Of a stretch of 64,000 nucleotides of DNA, positions 1-8,455 are shown in pieces. A program made the translations under genes and the position numbers. Position 1 is the stretch's first letter. Every line of letters begins with the position of its first letter. This DNA comes from Rahnella aquatilis CIP 78.65 = ATCC 33071 (lineage in GTDB: Bacteria > Pseudomonadota > Gammaproteobacteria > Enterobacterales > Enterobacteriaceae), in assembly GCF_000241955.1 (NCBI RefSeq), contig NC_016818.1:4030001-4094000 (forward strand), written 5' to 3'. The notes beneath the pieces are model-generated. The model did no database searches, was not told the origin of the DNA, and worked only from the letters and a program-made list of their open reading frames with translations.

Positions 1-1389
1 GAAGACCACCGGCGTGAATTTCACGTCCAGTTTACGTTTCGCGGCTTCATCGTTCTGCTGTTTACGGAACGCTTCCAGCTCAGTGATATCAGTTTTGTCG
101 AAGTGCGTAACGTGCGGGATCATCACCCAGTTACGGCTCAGGTTCGCACCAGAGATTTTCTGGATACGGCCCAGTTCGACTTCTTCAATCTCACCGAATT
201 TGCTGAAGTCCACTTTCGGCCAAGGCAGCATGCCTGGCAGACCGCCGCCCGTTGCAGCAGCCGGTGCGGCTTCTGCACGTTTGACCGCGTCTTTCACGTA
301 AGTCTGAACGTCTTCACGCAGGATACGACCTTTACGGCCCGTCCCTTTCACTTTCGCCAGGTTAACGCCGAACTCACGGGCCAGACGACGGATAACCGGC
401 GTGGCGTGAACATAAGCATCGTTCTCAGCGAACTCGCCTTTGCTTTCTGCTTTGACAGCAGGGGCAGCCGCTTTTTGTTCCTGTTTCGCCGGGGCAGCCG
501 CTTCTTCTTTCTTCGCCGCCGGAGCAGCAGGCGCAGCGCCTTCTACTTCGAAGACCATGATCAGAGAGCCGGTGCTGACTTTGTCGCCCGCAGCGATTTT
601 GATTTCTTTCACGGTACCCGCGAACGGTGCCGGGACTTCCATTGAGGCTTTGTCGCCTTCAACGGTGATCAGTGACTGTTCTGCACTGATTTTGTCGCCA
701 ACTTTCACCATGATTTCAGTGACTTCTACTTCGTCGCCACCGATATCTGGCACGTTCACTTCTTTGCTGCCGGACTGAGCCGGAGCCGCAGGTGCCGCAT
801 CTGATTTGGTTTCTGCAGCAGCGGCAGGTGCGGCTGCACCAGAACCAGCCACTTCGAAGACCATGATCAGAGAACCGGTGCTGACTTTGTCGCCCGCAGC
901 GATTTTGATTTCTTTTACTTTGCCCGCGAACGGTGCAGGGACTTCCATAGAAGCTTTATCGCCTTCTACGGTGATCAGCGATTGTTCCGCTTCGACGGTG
1001 TCACCCACTTTCACCATGATTTCAGTGACTTCTACTTCGTCGCCACCGATATCTGGTACGTTCACTTCTTTGCTTTCGCTGGAAGCAGGTGCGGCAGCAG
1101 GCGCTTTCTCTTCTGCTTTGGCTTCCTGTTTCGCAGGTGCTGCATCAGCAGCACCATCAGCGGCGTCAAAGATCATGATCAGTTTGCCGGTTTCGACGGT
1201 ATCGCCAACCGCAACTTTAATTTCTTTGACCACGCCAGCCTGTGGAGAAGGCACTTCCATAGAAGCTTTATCGCCTTCAACGGTGATCAGCGATTGTTCG
1301 ACTTCAACTTTATCGCCCACCTTCACCATGATTTCGGTGACTTCCACTGCATCTGCACCGATGTCCGGTACGTTAATTTCAATAGCCAT
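1..1389 (-). CDS. aceF: Dihydrolipoamide acetyltransferase, E2 of pyruvate dehydrogenase (C-terminus outside window)
   Basis: E2 core of the pyruvate dehydrogenase complex; it transfers acetyl groups from E1 to CoA through swinging lipoyl arms. The visible 463 residues hold three lipoyl domains (about residues 1-75, 105-180 and 205-280), each with the EGDKAS-type lipoylation turn and separated by Ala/Pro-rich linkers. A peripheral subunit-binding domain follows at about 320-368, then the start of the catalytic acetyltransferase domain. The E. coli protein is about 630 residues, so roughly a quarter of the gene is missing at the left edge. The start is the ATG 13 nt after the aceE stop, in the same operon. 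The second and third lipoyl domains are almost identical at DNA level. Identification is firm. Confidence 0.97.
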   Translation of the reverse strand, partial: MAIEINVPDIGADAVEVTEIMVKVGDKVEVEQSLITVEGDKASMEVPSPQAGVVKEIKVAVGDTVETGKLIMIFDAADGAADAAPAKQEAKAEEKAPAAAPASSESKEVNVPDIGGDEVEVTEIMVKVGDTVEAEQSLITVEGDKASMEVPAPFAGKVKEIKIAAGDKVSTGSLIMVFEVAGSGAAAPAAAAETKSDAAPAAPAQSGSKEVNVPDIGGDEVEVTEIMVKVGDKISAEQSLITVEGDKASMEVPAPFAGTVKEIKIAAGDKVSTGSLIMVFEVEGAAPAAPAAKKEEAAAPAKQEQKAAAPAVKAESKGEFAENDAYVHATPVIRRLAREFGVNLAKVKGTGRKGRILREDVQTYVKDAVKRAEAAPAAATGGGLPGMLPWPKVDFSKFGEIEEVELGRIQKISGANLSRNWVMIPHVTHFDKTDITELEAFRKQQNDEAAKRKLDVKFTPVVF

Positions 1390-1402
1390 CTGTCTTTACC
1401 TC

Positions 1403-4066
1403 TTATGCCAGACGCGGGTTAACTTTTTCTGGATTGATATCGAATTTCTTAATGGCTTCAGCCACTACAGACGTTTCGATTTCGCCGCGTTTAGCCAATT
1501 CACCCAGCGCAGCAACCACAACGTAAGACGCATCCACTTCGAAGTGGTGACGCAGATTTTCGCGGCTGTCTGAACGACCGAAGCCATCTGTACCCAGAAC
1601 GCGATAATCGCTGGCCGGAACGTAGGTACGAACCTGTTCAGCAAACAGTTTCATGTAGTCAGTAGACGCCACCGCTGGCGCATCGCTCATCACCTGGGCG
1701 ATGTACGGAATGCGCGGGGTTTCAGTTGGGTGCAGCATATTCCAGCGCTCACAGTCCTGACCGTCGCGGGCCAGTTCAGTGAAGGAGGTCACGCTGTAAA
1801 CGTCAGAACCTACACCGTAGTCTTTGGACAGGATCTCAGCCGCTTCACGTACGTGACGCAGAATAGAACCGGAGCCCAGCAACTGCACTTTACCTTTGCT
1901 GCCTTCCAGCGTATCTAACTTGTAGATACCCTTACGGATGCCTTCTTCCGCGCCTTCCGGCATGGCTGGCATGTGGTAGTTTTCGTTCAGCGTGGTGATG
2001 TAGTAATAAATGTTTTCCTGCGCTTCACCGTACATACGCACCAGACCATCATGCATGATGACAGCCACTTCGTAAGCGTAAGACGGATCGTAGGAAATAC
2101 AGTTAGGGATAGTCAGAGACTGAATATGGCTGTGACCATCTTCATGCTGCAGACCTTCACCGTTCAGGGTAGTACGACCTGACGTACCGCCGATCAGGAA
2201 GCCACGCGCCTGTTGGTCACCCGCTGCCCAGCACAGGTCACCGATACGCTGGAAACCAAACATGGAGTAGTAGATGTAGAACGGGATCATTGGCAGATCG
2301 TTGGTGCTGTAAGACGTCGCTGCGGCCAGCCATGAAGACGCGGCACCCAGTTCGTTGATACCTTCCTGCAGGATCTGACCTTTCTCGTCTTCTTTATAGT
2401 AAGCAACCTGCTCACGGTCCTGCGGGGTATATTGCTGACCGTTCGGGCTGTAAATACCAATCTGACGGAACAGACCTTCCATACCGAATGTACGCGCTTC
2501 ATCAGCGATGATCGGGACCAGACGGTCTTTAATGGAGTCGTTTTTCAGCATCACGTTCAGGGCACGGACGAAGGCGATGGTGGTAGAGATCTCTTTCTTC
2601 TGCTCTTCCAGCAGTTGTGAGAAGTCTTCCAGTTTCGGCATTTCCAGCTTCTGCGTGAAGTTTGGCAGACGGGTCGGCAGGTAGCCTTTCAGCGCAGCGC
2701 GACGTTCGTGCAGGTATTTGTATTCTGCAGAGTCTTTTTCCAGTGTGATGTACGGCAGTTTTTCCAGATTTTCATCGGTTACTGGCACGCTGAAACGATC
2801 ACGGATATAGCGCACGCCATCCATGTTCATTTTCTTCACCTGATGAGCAATGTTTTTACCTTCGGCAGCGTCGCCCATGCCATAACCTTTAATGGTATGC
2901 GCAAGGATAACGGTCGGCTGGCCTTTAGTATTTTGTGCTTTGTTCAGTGCAGCGAAGACTTTCTTCGGATCATGGCCGCCACGGTTCAGCGCCCAGATTT
3001 CGTCGTCGGTCATGTCTTTGACCAGCGCCGCAGTTTCAGGGTATTTGCCGAAGAAGTGGTCACGAACGTATTTACCGTCGCGGGACTTGAAGGTCTGGTA
3101 GTCGCCATCCACGGTTTCGTTCATCAGCTGGATCAGTTTGCCGCTGGTGTCTTTACGCAGCAGTTCATCCCAGCGGTTGCCCCAGATCACTTTAATCACG
3201 TTCCAGCCAGCGCCTGCGAAGATGCCGTCGAGTTCGTTGATGATTTTACCGTTACCGGTTACCGGGCCATCAAGACGCTGTAAGTTACAGTTGATGATGA
3301 AGCACAGGTTGTCCAGTTTCTCACGGGTCGCGATGGTGATCGCGCCTTTGGATTCTGGTTCGTCCATTTCACCGTCGCCCAGGAATGCGTAAACGCGCTG
3401 TGCAGAGGTGTCTTTCAGACCACGGTGTTCCAGATATTTCAGGAACTTAGCCTGATAGATGGCACCGATCGGGCCCAATCCCATGGATACGGTCGGGAAC
3501 TGCCAGAACTCAGGCATCAGTTTAGGGTGCGGATAAGAAGACAGACCTTTACCGTGAACTTCCTGACGGAAATTGTTCATCTGGTCTTCAGTCAGGCGGC
3601 CTTCAAGGAAAGCACGTGCGTACACGCCCGGGGAGATGTGGCCCTGGAAGTACACCAGATCGCCGCCGTCTTTTTCGTTGCGCGCACGGAAGAAGTGGTT
3701 GAAGCACACTTCGTACACGGTCGCAGAAGACTGGAAGGACGCCATGTGGCCGCCGAGTTCCAGGTCTTTCTTGGACGCACGCAGAACGGTCATGATGGCG
3801 TTCCAGCGGATAGCGGTACGAATGTTACGTTCCAGCTCCAGGTTACCCGGGTATTCAGGTTCGTCTTCAACAGCGATGGTATTGACGTAGTTACGGCTGG
3901 CTGCGCCAGCAGCGACGCTCACGCCGCCCTTACGCGCTTCACTGAGAACCTGATCGATCAGGAACTGTGCACGCTCAACACCTTCTTCACGGATGACCGA
4001 TTCGATCGCTTGTAGCCAGTCGCGAGTTTCGATCGGATCCACGTCATTATTTACACGTTCTGACAT
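1403..4066 (-). CDS. aceE: Pyruvate dehydrogenase E1 component (homodimeric type)
   Basis: Thiamine-diphosphate-dependent decarboxylase that converts pyruvate to the hydroxyethyl-TPP intermediate and acetylates the E2 lipoyl groups; cytosolic. At 887 residues it matches the E. coli length. The TPP/Mg motif GDGEMDE is at residues 230-236 with the NCN end at 259-261, and active-site histidine regions GGHMAS (H107) and QGHISP (H143) are present. It begins with ATG behind an AAGGAAAAG ribosome site. It lies 163 bp downstream of pdhR and 13 bp upstream of aceF, in the usual pdhR-aceEF order, and is expected to be controlled mainly from the PdhR-regulated promoter upstream of pdhR. Confidence 0.98.
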   Translation of the reverse strand: MSERVNNDVDPIETRDWLQAIESVIREEGVERAQFLIDQVLSEARKGGVSVAAGAASRNYVNTIAVEDEPEYPGNLELERNIRTAIRWNAIMTVLRASKKDLELGGHMASFQSSATVYEVCFNHFFRARNEKDGGDLVYFQGHISPGVYARAFLEGRLTEDQMNNFRQEVHGKGLSSYPHPKLMPEFWQFPTVSMGLGPIGAIYQAKFLKYLEHRGLKDTSAQRVYAFLGDGEMDEPESKGAITIATREKLDNLCFIINCNLQRLDGPVTGNGKIINELDGIFAGAGWNVIKVIWGNRWDELLRKDTSGKLIQLMNETVDGDYQTFKSRDGKYVRDHFFGKYPETAALVKDMTDDEIWALNRGGHDPKKVFAALNKAQNTKGQPTVILAHTIKGYGMGDAAEGKNIAHQVKKMNMDGVRYIRDRFSVPVTDENLEKLPYITLEKDSAEYKYLHERRAALKGYLPTRLPNFTQKLEMPKLEDFSQLLEEQKKEISTTIAFVRALNVMLKNDSIKDRLVPIIADEARTFGMEGLFRQIGIYSPNGQQYTPQDREQVAYYKEDEKGQILQEGINELGAASSWLAAATSYSTNDLPMIPFYIYYSMFGFQRIGDLCWAAGDQQARGFLIGGTSGRTTLNGEGLQHEDGHSHIQSLTIPNCISYDPSYAYEVAVIMHDGLVRMYGEAQENIYYYITTLNENYHMPAMPEGAEEGIRKGIYKLDTLEGSKGKVQLLGSGSILRHVREAAEILSKDYGVGSDVYSVTSFTELARDGQDCERWNMLHPTETPRIPYIAQVMSDAPAVASTDYMKLFAEQVRTYVPASDYRVLGTDGFGRSDSRENLRHHFEVDASYVVVAALGELAKRGEIETSVVAEAIKKFDINPEKVNPRLA

Positions 4067-4229
4067 GGTGCTTTTCCTTATCTGTCTCTAATACGTTGGT
4101 TTATCTGGAGCCTGTCTTCCTGCGCTCTTTCTAAAACGCGCTTCGCCGCGATGAGAACGCACGAAGACAGGCCCGTCATGTAGTTGCCGTGAGCCCTCAA
4201 ATGAAGGCTCTAAAAATTAACCCTGATGG
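4067..4229 (-). other. pdhR-aceE intergenic leader with imperfect hairpin
   Basis: This 163-bp untranslated spacer carries the aceE ribosome site. It holds an imperfect inverted repeat at 4191-4210 (GAGCC/GGCTC arms plus a short inner TCA/TGA pairing). There is no T-run, so a terminator is unlikely; an mRNA processing or stability hairpin is possible. No ORF or other known motif was seen. Confidence 0.4.
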
Positions 4230-5000
4230 TTAACTTTCATCTTTTCGTTGCTGGAGCCGTCGTAAAGACCGATCCCGCCGGGTGTGTTCCCTGCTGAGAT
4301 CCAGCAAAACTTCTTCAATGAACGCCAGGTGACGGTGAGATGCAGCACGCGCTATTTCTGGTTCCCGTGCAACAATCGCCTCGAAAATACTGGCGCGGTG
4401 GTTGCTTACCGTCGCCAGCATTTCCCGGCGTGAGTAAAGCAATTCAAAGTTCTGTCGAACGTTCTTCTCGAGCATCGGCCCCATACAGCGGACCAGATGC
4501 AGCAGCACCACATTATGGGCTGCTTCTGTTACAGCGACCTGATACTGCATCACCGCGTCGGCTTCTGCGTCCAGATCTCCGCTGTCTTGTGCGGTCTGAA
4601 TGACCACATGACAATCGCGAATGCGCTGCAAATCTTCCTCTGTGCCACGAAGCGCCGCGTAATACGCAGCGATCCCTTCAAGGGCATGTCGTGTTTCAAG
4701 GAGATCGAATTGTGATTCAGGATGGTCGGCCAGTAACTCAGCCAGCGGATCACTCACGCTTTGCCACAGGTTACTTTGTACGAAAGTACCACCACCCTGA
4801 CGGCGCAGGAGTAGCCCCTTCCCTTCCAGGCTTTGGATTGCCTCTCTGAGAGAAGGTCGCGATACATCAAACTGTTTGGCCAGTTCGCGCTCTGGCGGAA
4901 GCTTTTCCCCAGGCCTCAAGGTGCCTTCGAGGATCAGAAACTCAAGTTGCTGCTCGATCACATCGGATAACTTAGGCTGTCGGATTTTGCTGTAAGCCAT
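4230..5000 (-). CDS. pdhR: Pyruvate-sensing GntR-family repressor of the pdh operon
   Basis: Transcription repressor that releases its operator when it binds pyruvate. In the family it controls pdhR-aceEF-lpd and respiratory genes. The 256 residues comprise an N-terminal winged helix-turn-helix at about 9-75 ([20 protein letters not shown] core) and a C-terminal all-helical FCD ligand domain at about 95-225, typical of the FadR subgroup. A perfect PdhR-type operator lies about 50 bp upstream of the ATG, consistent with autoregulation. It is the first gene of pdhR-aceE-aceF and divergent from aroP. Confidence 0.97.
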   Translation of the reverse strand: MAYSKIRQPKLSDVIEQQLEFLILEGTLRPGEKLPPERELAKQFDVSRPSLREAIQSLEGKGLLLRRQGGGTFVQSNLWQSVSDPLAELLADHPESQFDLLETRHALEGIAAYYAALRGTEEDLQRIRDCHVVIQTAQDSGDLDAEADAVMQYQVAVTEAAHNVVLLHLVRCMGPMLEKNVRQNFELLYSRREMLATVSNHRASIFEAIVAREPEIARAASHRHLAFIEEVLLDLSREHTRRDRSLRRLQQRKDES

Positions 5001-5047
5001 ATATGTGCGGTTCTCTGCGAGTAGCGACTCTGTAAGTTGCCGGAGTC

Positions 5048-5064
5048 AATTGGTAATACCAATT
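5048..5064. promoter_or_regulatory. PdhR operator
   Basis: AATTGGTAATACCAATT is a perfect inverted repeat with 7-bp arms around a 3-bp centre. It equals the family consensus AATTGGTnnnACCAATT. It lies 47 bp upstream of the pdhR start codon, where repression of the operon promoter is expected. Confidence 0.9.
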
Positions 5065-5428
5065 TAAAAAACGTGGCCGTAAAGTAACAAAGTATTCACC
5101 TTGTGTCCATATGGCTACCCAGTAAATGCGTCGACCCCGCACAATTTAACAAATTTTTATCATTTATTGTTTTTACGCTGCGTGAGATCGCATTTTAGAG
5201 ATCCAGAACAAATTTCCAGTCAATTTGATTATTTGTTATGCAGATGACGCATAAACCCCGTGCAAACTTTTCCGCATAACATTATTCTTGCCCGAACGGT
5301 AGATGATCCTGATTTTTAGGCACAATCCAGCCGTAAATAATTAGATACAAAAAGTGTAATTATCGCCTTACATTCTCTCTAACACACAGAATGTTATGGG
5401 TTTTGCCCCAATGACAGAGGACAGGTAA
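5065..5428. other. pdhR-aroP divergent intergenic region
   Basis: This AT-rich divergent control region carries the pdhR promoter on the minus strand and the aroP promoter on the plus strand. The only motifs I can support are the PdhR operator just outside its left end and two tandem TyrR boxes at 5332-5372. No ORF with a ribosome site was seen. Confidence 0.6.
5332..5372 (+). promoter_or_regulatory. Tandem TyrR boxes upstream of aroP
   Basis: Box 1 is CGTAAATAATTAGATACA (5332-5349) and box 2 is TGTAATTATCGCCTTACA (5355-5372). Both keep the essential G-N14-C of the TyrR consensus TGTAAAN6TTTACA; box 2 is the stronger match. Their centres are 23 bp apart, about two helical turns, as in strong/weak box pairs that bind a TyrR hexamer. 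They end 56 bp before the aroP ATG. Repression of aroP by TyrR with aromatic amino acids is the established role in E. coli; applying it here is inference. Confidence 0.75.
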
Positions 5429-6799
5429 ATGGTTGATCAACAACAAGGCGATGAGCTGAAGCGCGGCCTTAAAAACCGCCATATTCAGTTGATTGCATTA
5501 GGTGGGGCCGTCGGTACAGGGCTGTTTCTGGGCAGCGCTTCCGTTATTCAGTCCGCAGGGCCGGGGATTATTCTCGGTTATGCCATCGCAGGTTTTATCG
5601 CATTCTTAATTATGCGCCAGTTGGGTGAAATGGTGGTTGAAGAGCCGGTTGCCGGTTCGTTCAGTCATTTTGCCTATAAATACTGGGGCGGATTTGCAGG
5701 TTTTGCTTCCGGCTGGAATTACTGGGTGCTGTACGTTCTGGTCGCGATGGCCGAACTGACTGCCGTCGGTAAATATATTCAATTCTGGTGGCCGGAAATC
5801 CCGACATGGGCTTCTGCTGCGGTTTTCTTCGTGCTGATCAACGCTATCAACCTGACTAACGTTAAAGTGTTTGGCGAGATGGAGTTCTGGTTTGCGATCA
5901 TCAAAGTGGTTGCCGTGGTGGCCATGATTCTGTTCGGCGGCTGGCTGCTGTTCAGCGATACGGCCGGCCCTCAGGCAACCGTGCGTAACCTGTGGGAGCA
6001 AGGCGGTTTCCTGCCACATGGTATGACCGGGCTGGTGATGATGATGGCGATCATCATGTTCTCCTTCGGTGGCCTGGAACTGGTTGGGATCACTGCTGCT
6101 GAAGCCGATAATCCGGAAACCAGCATTCCTAAAGCGACCAATCAGGTTATCTACCGTATTCTGATTTTCTATGTGGGCTCACTGGCCGTCTTGCTTTCCC
6201 TGATGCCATGGACCCGTGTCGGGCCGGATACCAGCCCGTTTGTGCTGATCTTCCATGACCTGGGTGATGCGCTGGTGGCTAACGCCCTGAACGTGGTGAT
6301 CCTGACGGCGGCGCTGTCGGTGTATAACAGCTGTGTTTACTGTAACAGCCGCATGTTGTTTGGTCTGGCTCAGCAAGGCAATGCGCCAAAAGCATTGCTC
6401 AACGTCGACAAGCGCGGCGTGCCGGTGGCCTCTATCCTGGTGTCTGCGGCCACCACTGCGTTGTGCGTGCTGATTAACTACCTGATGCCGGGCGAAGCGT
6501 TTGGCTTGCTGATGGCGCTGGTGGTTTCCGCACTGGTCATCAACTGGGCAATGATCAGCCTTGCACACATCAAATTCCGTCAGGCGAAACGTCGTGAAGG
6601 TGTGGAACCTAAGTTCAAAGCCCTGCTGTATCCGGTGGGGAACTACATCTGTCTGCTGTTTATGGCGGCGATTCTGGTGATCATGGCTATCACTCCGGGC
6701 ATGGCGATCTCCGTGTGGCTGATCCCTGTCTGGCTGGTGGTGCTGGGCATTGGTTACTGGATCAAGAATCAGCAAAGCGGGAAATCCGTTAACGCTTAA
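5429..6799 (+). CDS. aroP: Aromatic amino acid:H+ symporter (general aromatic permease)
   Basis: Inner-membrane permease of the APC amino-acid transporter family that imports phenylalanine, tyrosine and tryptophan. The 456 residues match E. coli AroP in length and closely in sequence. Landmarks are the GGAVGTGLFLGSA helix-1 break, the VGITAAEADNPE segment and twelve hydrophobic segments. ATG follows an AGAGGACAGG ribosome site. It stands alone between tandem TyrR boxes and a strong stem-loop at 6826-6857, so it is probably monocistronic and TyrR-regulated. Paralogues such as PheP exist, but the pdhR-aroP-ampE context supports AroP. Confidence 0.96.
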   Translation: MVDQQQGDELKRGLKNRHIQLIALGGAVGTGLFLGSASVIQSAGPGIILGYAIAGFIAFLIMRQLGEMVVEEPVAGSFSHFAYKYWGGFAGFASGWNYWVLYVLVAMAELTAVGKYIQFWWPEIPTWASAAVFFVLINAINLTNVKVFGEMEFWFAIIKVVAVVAMILFGGWLLFSDTAGPQATVRNLWEQGGFLPHGMTGLVMMMAIIMFSFGGLELVGITAAEADNPETSIPKATNQVIYRILIFYVGSLAVLLSLMPWTRVGPDTSPFVLIFHDLGDALVANALNVVILTAALSVYNSCVYCNSRMLFGLAQQGNAPKALLNVDKRGVPVASILVSAATTALCVLINYLMPGEAFGLLMALVVSALVINWAMISLAHIKFRQAKRREGVEPKFKALLYPVGNYICLLFMAAILVIMAITPGMAISVWLIPVWLVVLGIGYWIKNQQSGKSVNA

Positions 6800-6825
6800 G
6801 CAAGAGTAATCATTTAAAATCCTCA

Positions 6826-6857
6826 GACGCCCCGGTTAAGTGCCTTGCCGGGGCGTC
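6826..6857 (+). terminator. Stem-loop terminator downstream of aroP
   Basis: A perfect 10-bp stem (GACGCCCCGG, 6826-6835, with CCGGGGCGTC, 6848-6857) encloses a 12-nt loop. No T-run follows on the plus strand, so termination may be weak or factor-assisted. The stem could also act on minus-strand transcripts. Confidence 0.6.
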
Positions 6858-6869
6858 CTGTTATACAGG

Positions 6870-6908
6870 TCACACTTTTTCTGAGATGACCAAATCGTCC
6901 ATCTTCAT
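6870..6908 (-). CDS. Candidate 12-codon ORF with strong ribosome site (unverified)
   Basis: The minus strand reads a perfect AGGAGGT Shine-Dalgarno (6916-6922), 7 nt, then ATG and the short peptide MKMDDLVISEKV ending in TGA. It is followed by the 10-bp stem-loop at 6826-6857. It matches no family that I recognise. It could be a micro-peptide, a leader or chance; I could not assign a convincing promoter. It lies antisense to the leader of the downstream sugar-symporter gene. Confidence 0.25.
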   Translation of the reverse strand: MKMDDLVISEKV

Positions 6909-7012
6909 GACTCTTACCTCCTGACTCTTATTCCCTTTCTAAGCCAATACTCTGGGCTATCAAACAGTTTTTTAACAACTGTCCTTTTGACATCTATCCG
7001 GAGAGAACATCC

Positions 7013-8455
7013 ATGAAGGAAGGCGCGCTGTCGTTCAAAGAGAAAGTGGCGTACGGCATGGGAGATGCGGGCTGCAATATGATTGGCGGCGCCATCATGC
7101 TGTTTCTTAATTATTTTTACACCGATGTCTTCGGTTTAGCTCCGGCACTGGTTGGCGTATTGCTGCTATCAGTGCGTGTTATCGACGCCGTCACCGACCC
7201 GATAATGGGCGCAATTGCTGACCGCACCACGACGCGCTGGGGCCGTTTCCGCCCTTATTTGTTATGGGTTTCGGTGCCATATGTGCTGTTCAGCGTGCTG
7301 ATGTTCACCACGCCGGAATGGAGCTACAACAGCAAAGTTATCTATGCGTTTGTTACCTACTTCCTGATGTCCCTGACTTACACCGCCATCAACATCCCCT
7401 ACTGCTCGCTGGGCGGCGTCATTACTGCCGATCCGCATGAGCGTGTTGCCTGTCAGTCTTACCGCTTCTTTATGGTGGGTATCGCAACGTTGATCCTGTC
7501 TTCCACCTTGCTGCCGATGGCCGACTTTTTCGGTGGCGCAGACAAAGCCAAGGGCTACCAGATGTCGATGGGCGTGATGGCGATCATCGCGCTGTTTATG
7601 TTCCTGTTCTGCTTCAGCTCGGTAAAAGAGCGTATTCAGCCTGCGGTGCCTTCTAAACACGCCTTAAAATCTGACCTGAAAGATGTGTGGAAAAACGACC
7701 AGTGGGTACGCATCCTGCTGCTGACGTTCTGCAACGTGTGTCCGGGCTTTATCCGTATGGCGGCCACTATGTATTACGTGACGTGGGTAATGGAGAAATC
7801 CACCTCATTCGCCAGTATGTTTATCAGCCTGGGTGTCGTGGGCATGATGATCGGCAGCGCGCTGGCAAAACCGCTGACCGACAAATACTGCAAACTGAAA
7901 GTGTTCTTCTGGGCCAACATCATCCTGACCATTTTCTCCTGCGGATTCTATTTCCTCGACCCGCACGCCACGACGCTTATTCTGGTGGCGTACTTCATCC
8001 TCAATATCATGCACCAGCTCCCTTCCCCGCTGCACTGGTCGCTGATGGCCGACGTTGACGATTACGGCGAATGGAAAACCGGCAAACGTGTTACCGGCAT
8101 CAGCTTCTCCGGTAACCTGTTCTTCCTGAAATGCGGACTGGCGGTAGCGGGCGCGATGGTCGGCTTCCTGCTCTCCGCCTATGGTTACAACGCCGGTGCG
8201 GCGCAGCAAAGCGATCATGCCATCAACGGCATCATGTTGCTGTTCACCATCATTCCGGGCGTGGGTTATCTGATTACTGCCGGTGTTGTACGTTTACTGA
8301 AAGTGGATCGCGAAACCATGCGCACCATTCAGGCCGATCTGGAAATCCGCCGCCGTAATTACCGCGAGCTGAATGAATATCACGATGCGAAAAATGCCGT
8401 GGACGCGGACACACTGAGCGTCCCACTGACCAGCAAGGAGCTGAAACATGAGTAA
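7013..8455 (+). CDS. GPH-family sugar:cation symporter (XynP/YicJ-like)
   Basis: Predicted inner-membrane transporter of the glycoside-pentoside-hexuronide:cation symporter family within the major facilitator superfamily, which moves di- or oligosaccharides with H+ or Na+. The 480 residues contain the family N-terminal segment (FKEKVAYGMGDAG, DVFGL, VRVIDAVTDPIMG, TRWGRFRPYLLW) and about twelve hydrophobic segments, plus a charged C-terminal tail. It begins with ATG behind GGAGAG. Its last 8 nt overlap the GH43 glycosidase gene, so the pair is co-translated and its substrate is probably a xylo- or arabino-oligosaccharide. An inverted repeat ACAGTT-N7-AACTGT (6964-6982) upstream is a candidate operator. 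No regulator gene is adjacent. Substrate is inferred from the partner only. Confidence 0.88.
   Translation: MKEGALSFKEKVAYGMGDAGCNMIGGAIMLFLNYFYTDVFGLAPALVGVLLLSVRVIDAVTDPIMGAIADRTTTRWGRFRPYLLWVSVPYVLFSVLMFTTPEWSYNSKVIYAFVTYFLMSLTYTAINIPYCSLGGVITADPHERVACQSYRFFMVGIATLILSSTLLPMADFFGGADKAKGYQMSMGVMAIIALFMFLFCFSSVKERIQPAVPSKHALKSDLKDVWKNDQWVRILLLTFCNVCPGFIRMAATMYYVTWVMEKSTSFASMFISLGVVGMMIGSALAKPLTDKYCKLKVFFWANIILTIFSCGFYFLDPHATTLILVAYFILNIMHQLPSPLHWSLMADVDDYGEWKTGKRVTGISFSGNLFFLKCGLAVAGAMVGFLLSAYGYNAGAAQQSDHAINGIMLLFTIIPGVGYLITAGVVRLLKVDRETMRTIQADLEIRRRNYRELNEYHDAKNAVDADTLSVPLTSKELKHE

Noticed and set aside
103..645. Open frames on the plus strand opposite aceF
   Set aside because: Repeated protein patterns here come from the repeated lipoyl domains on the minus strand, not from real plus-strand genes.
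2708..3283. 191-codon open frame antisense to aceE
   Set aside because: It lies opposite the conserved aceE coding region; explained by codon bias of aceE.
4191..4210. pdhR-aceE spacer hairpin as a terminator or attenuator
   Set aside because: The stem is interrupted and no T-run follows. aceE is expected to be transcribed through it.
6964..6982. ACAGTT-N7-AACTGT as a regulator binding site for the sugar cassette
   Set aside because: Six-bp arms are too short to rule out chance and no regulator gene is adjacent. Kept only as a candidate in the gene entry.
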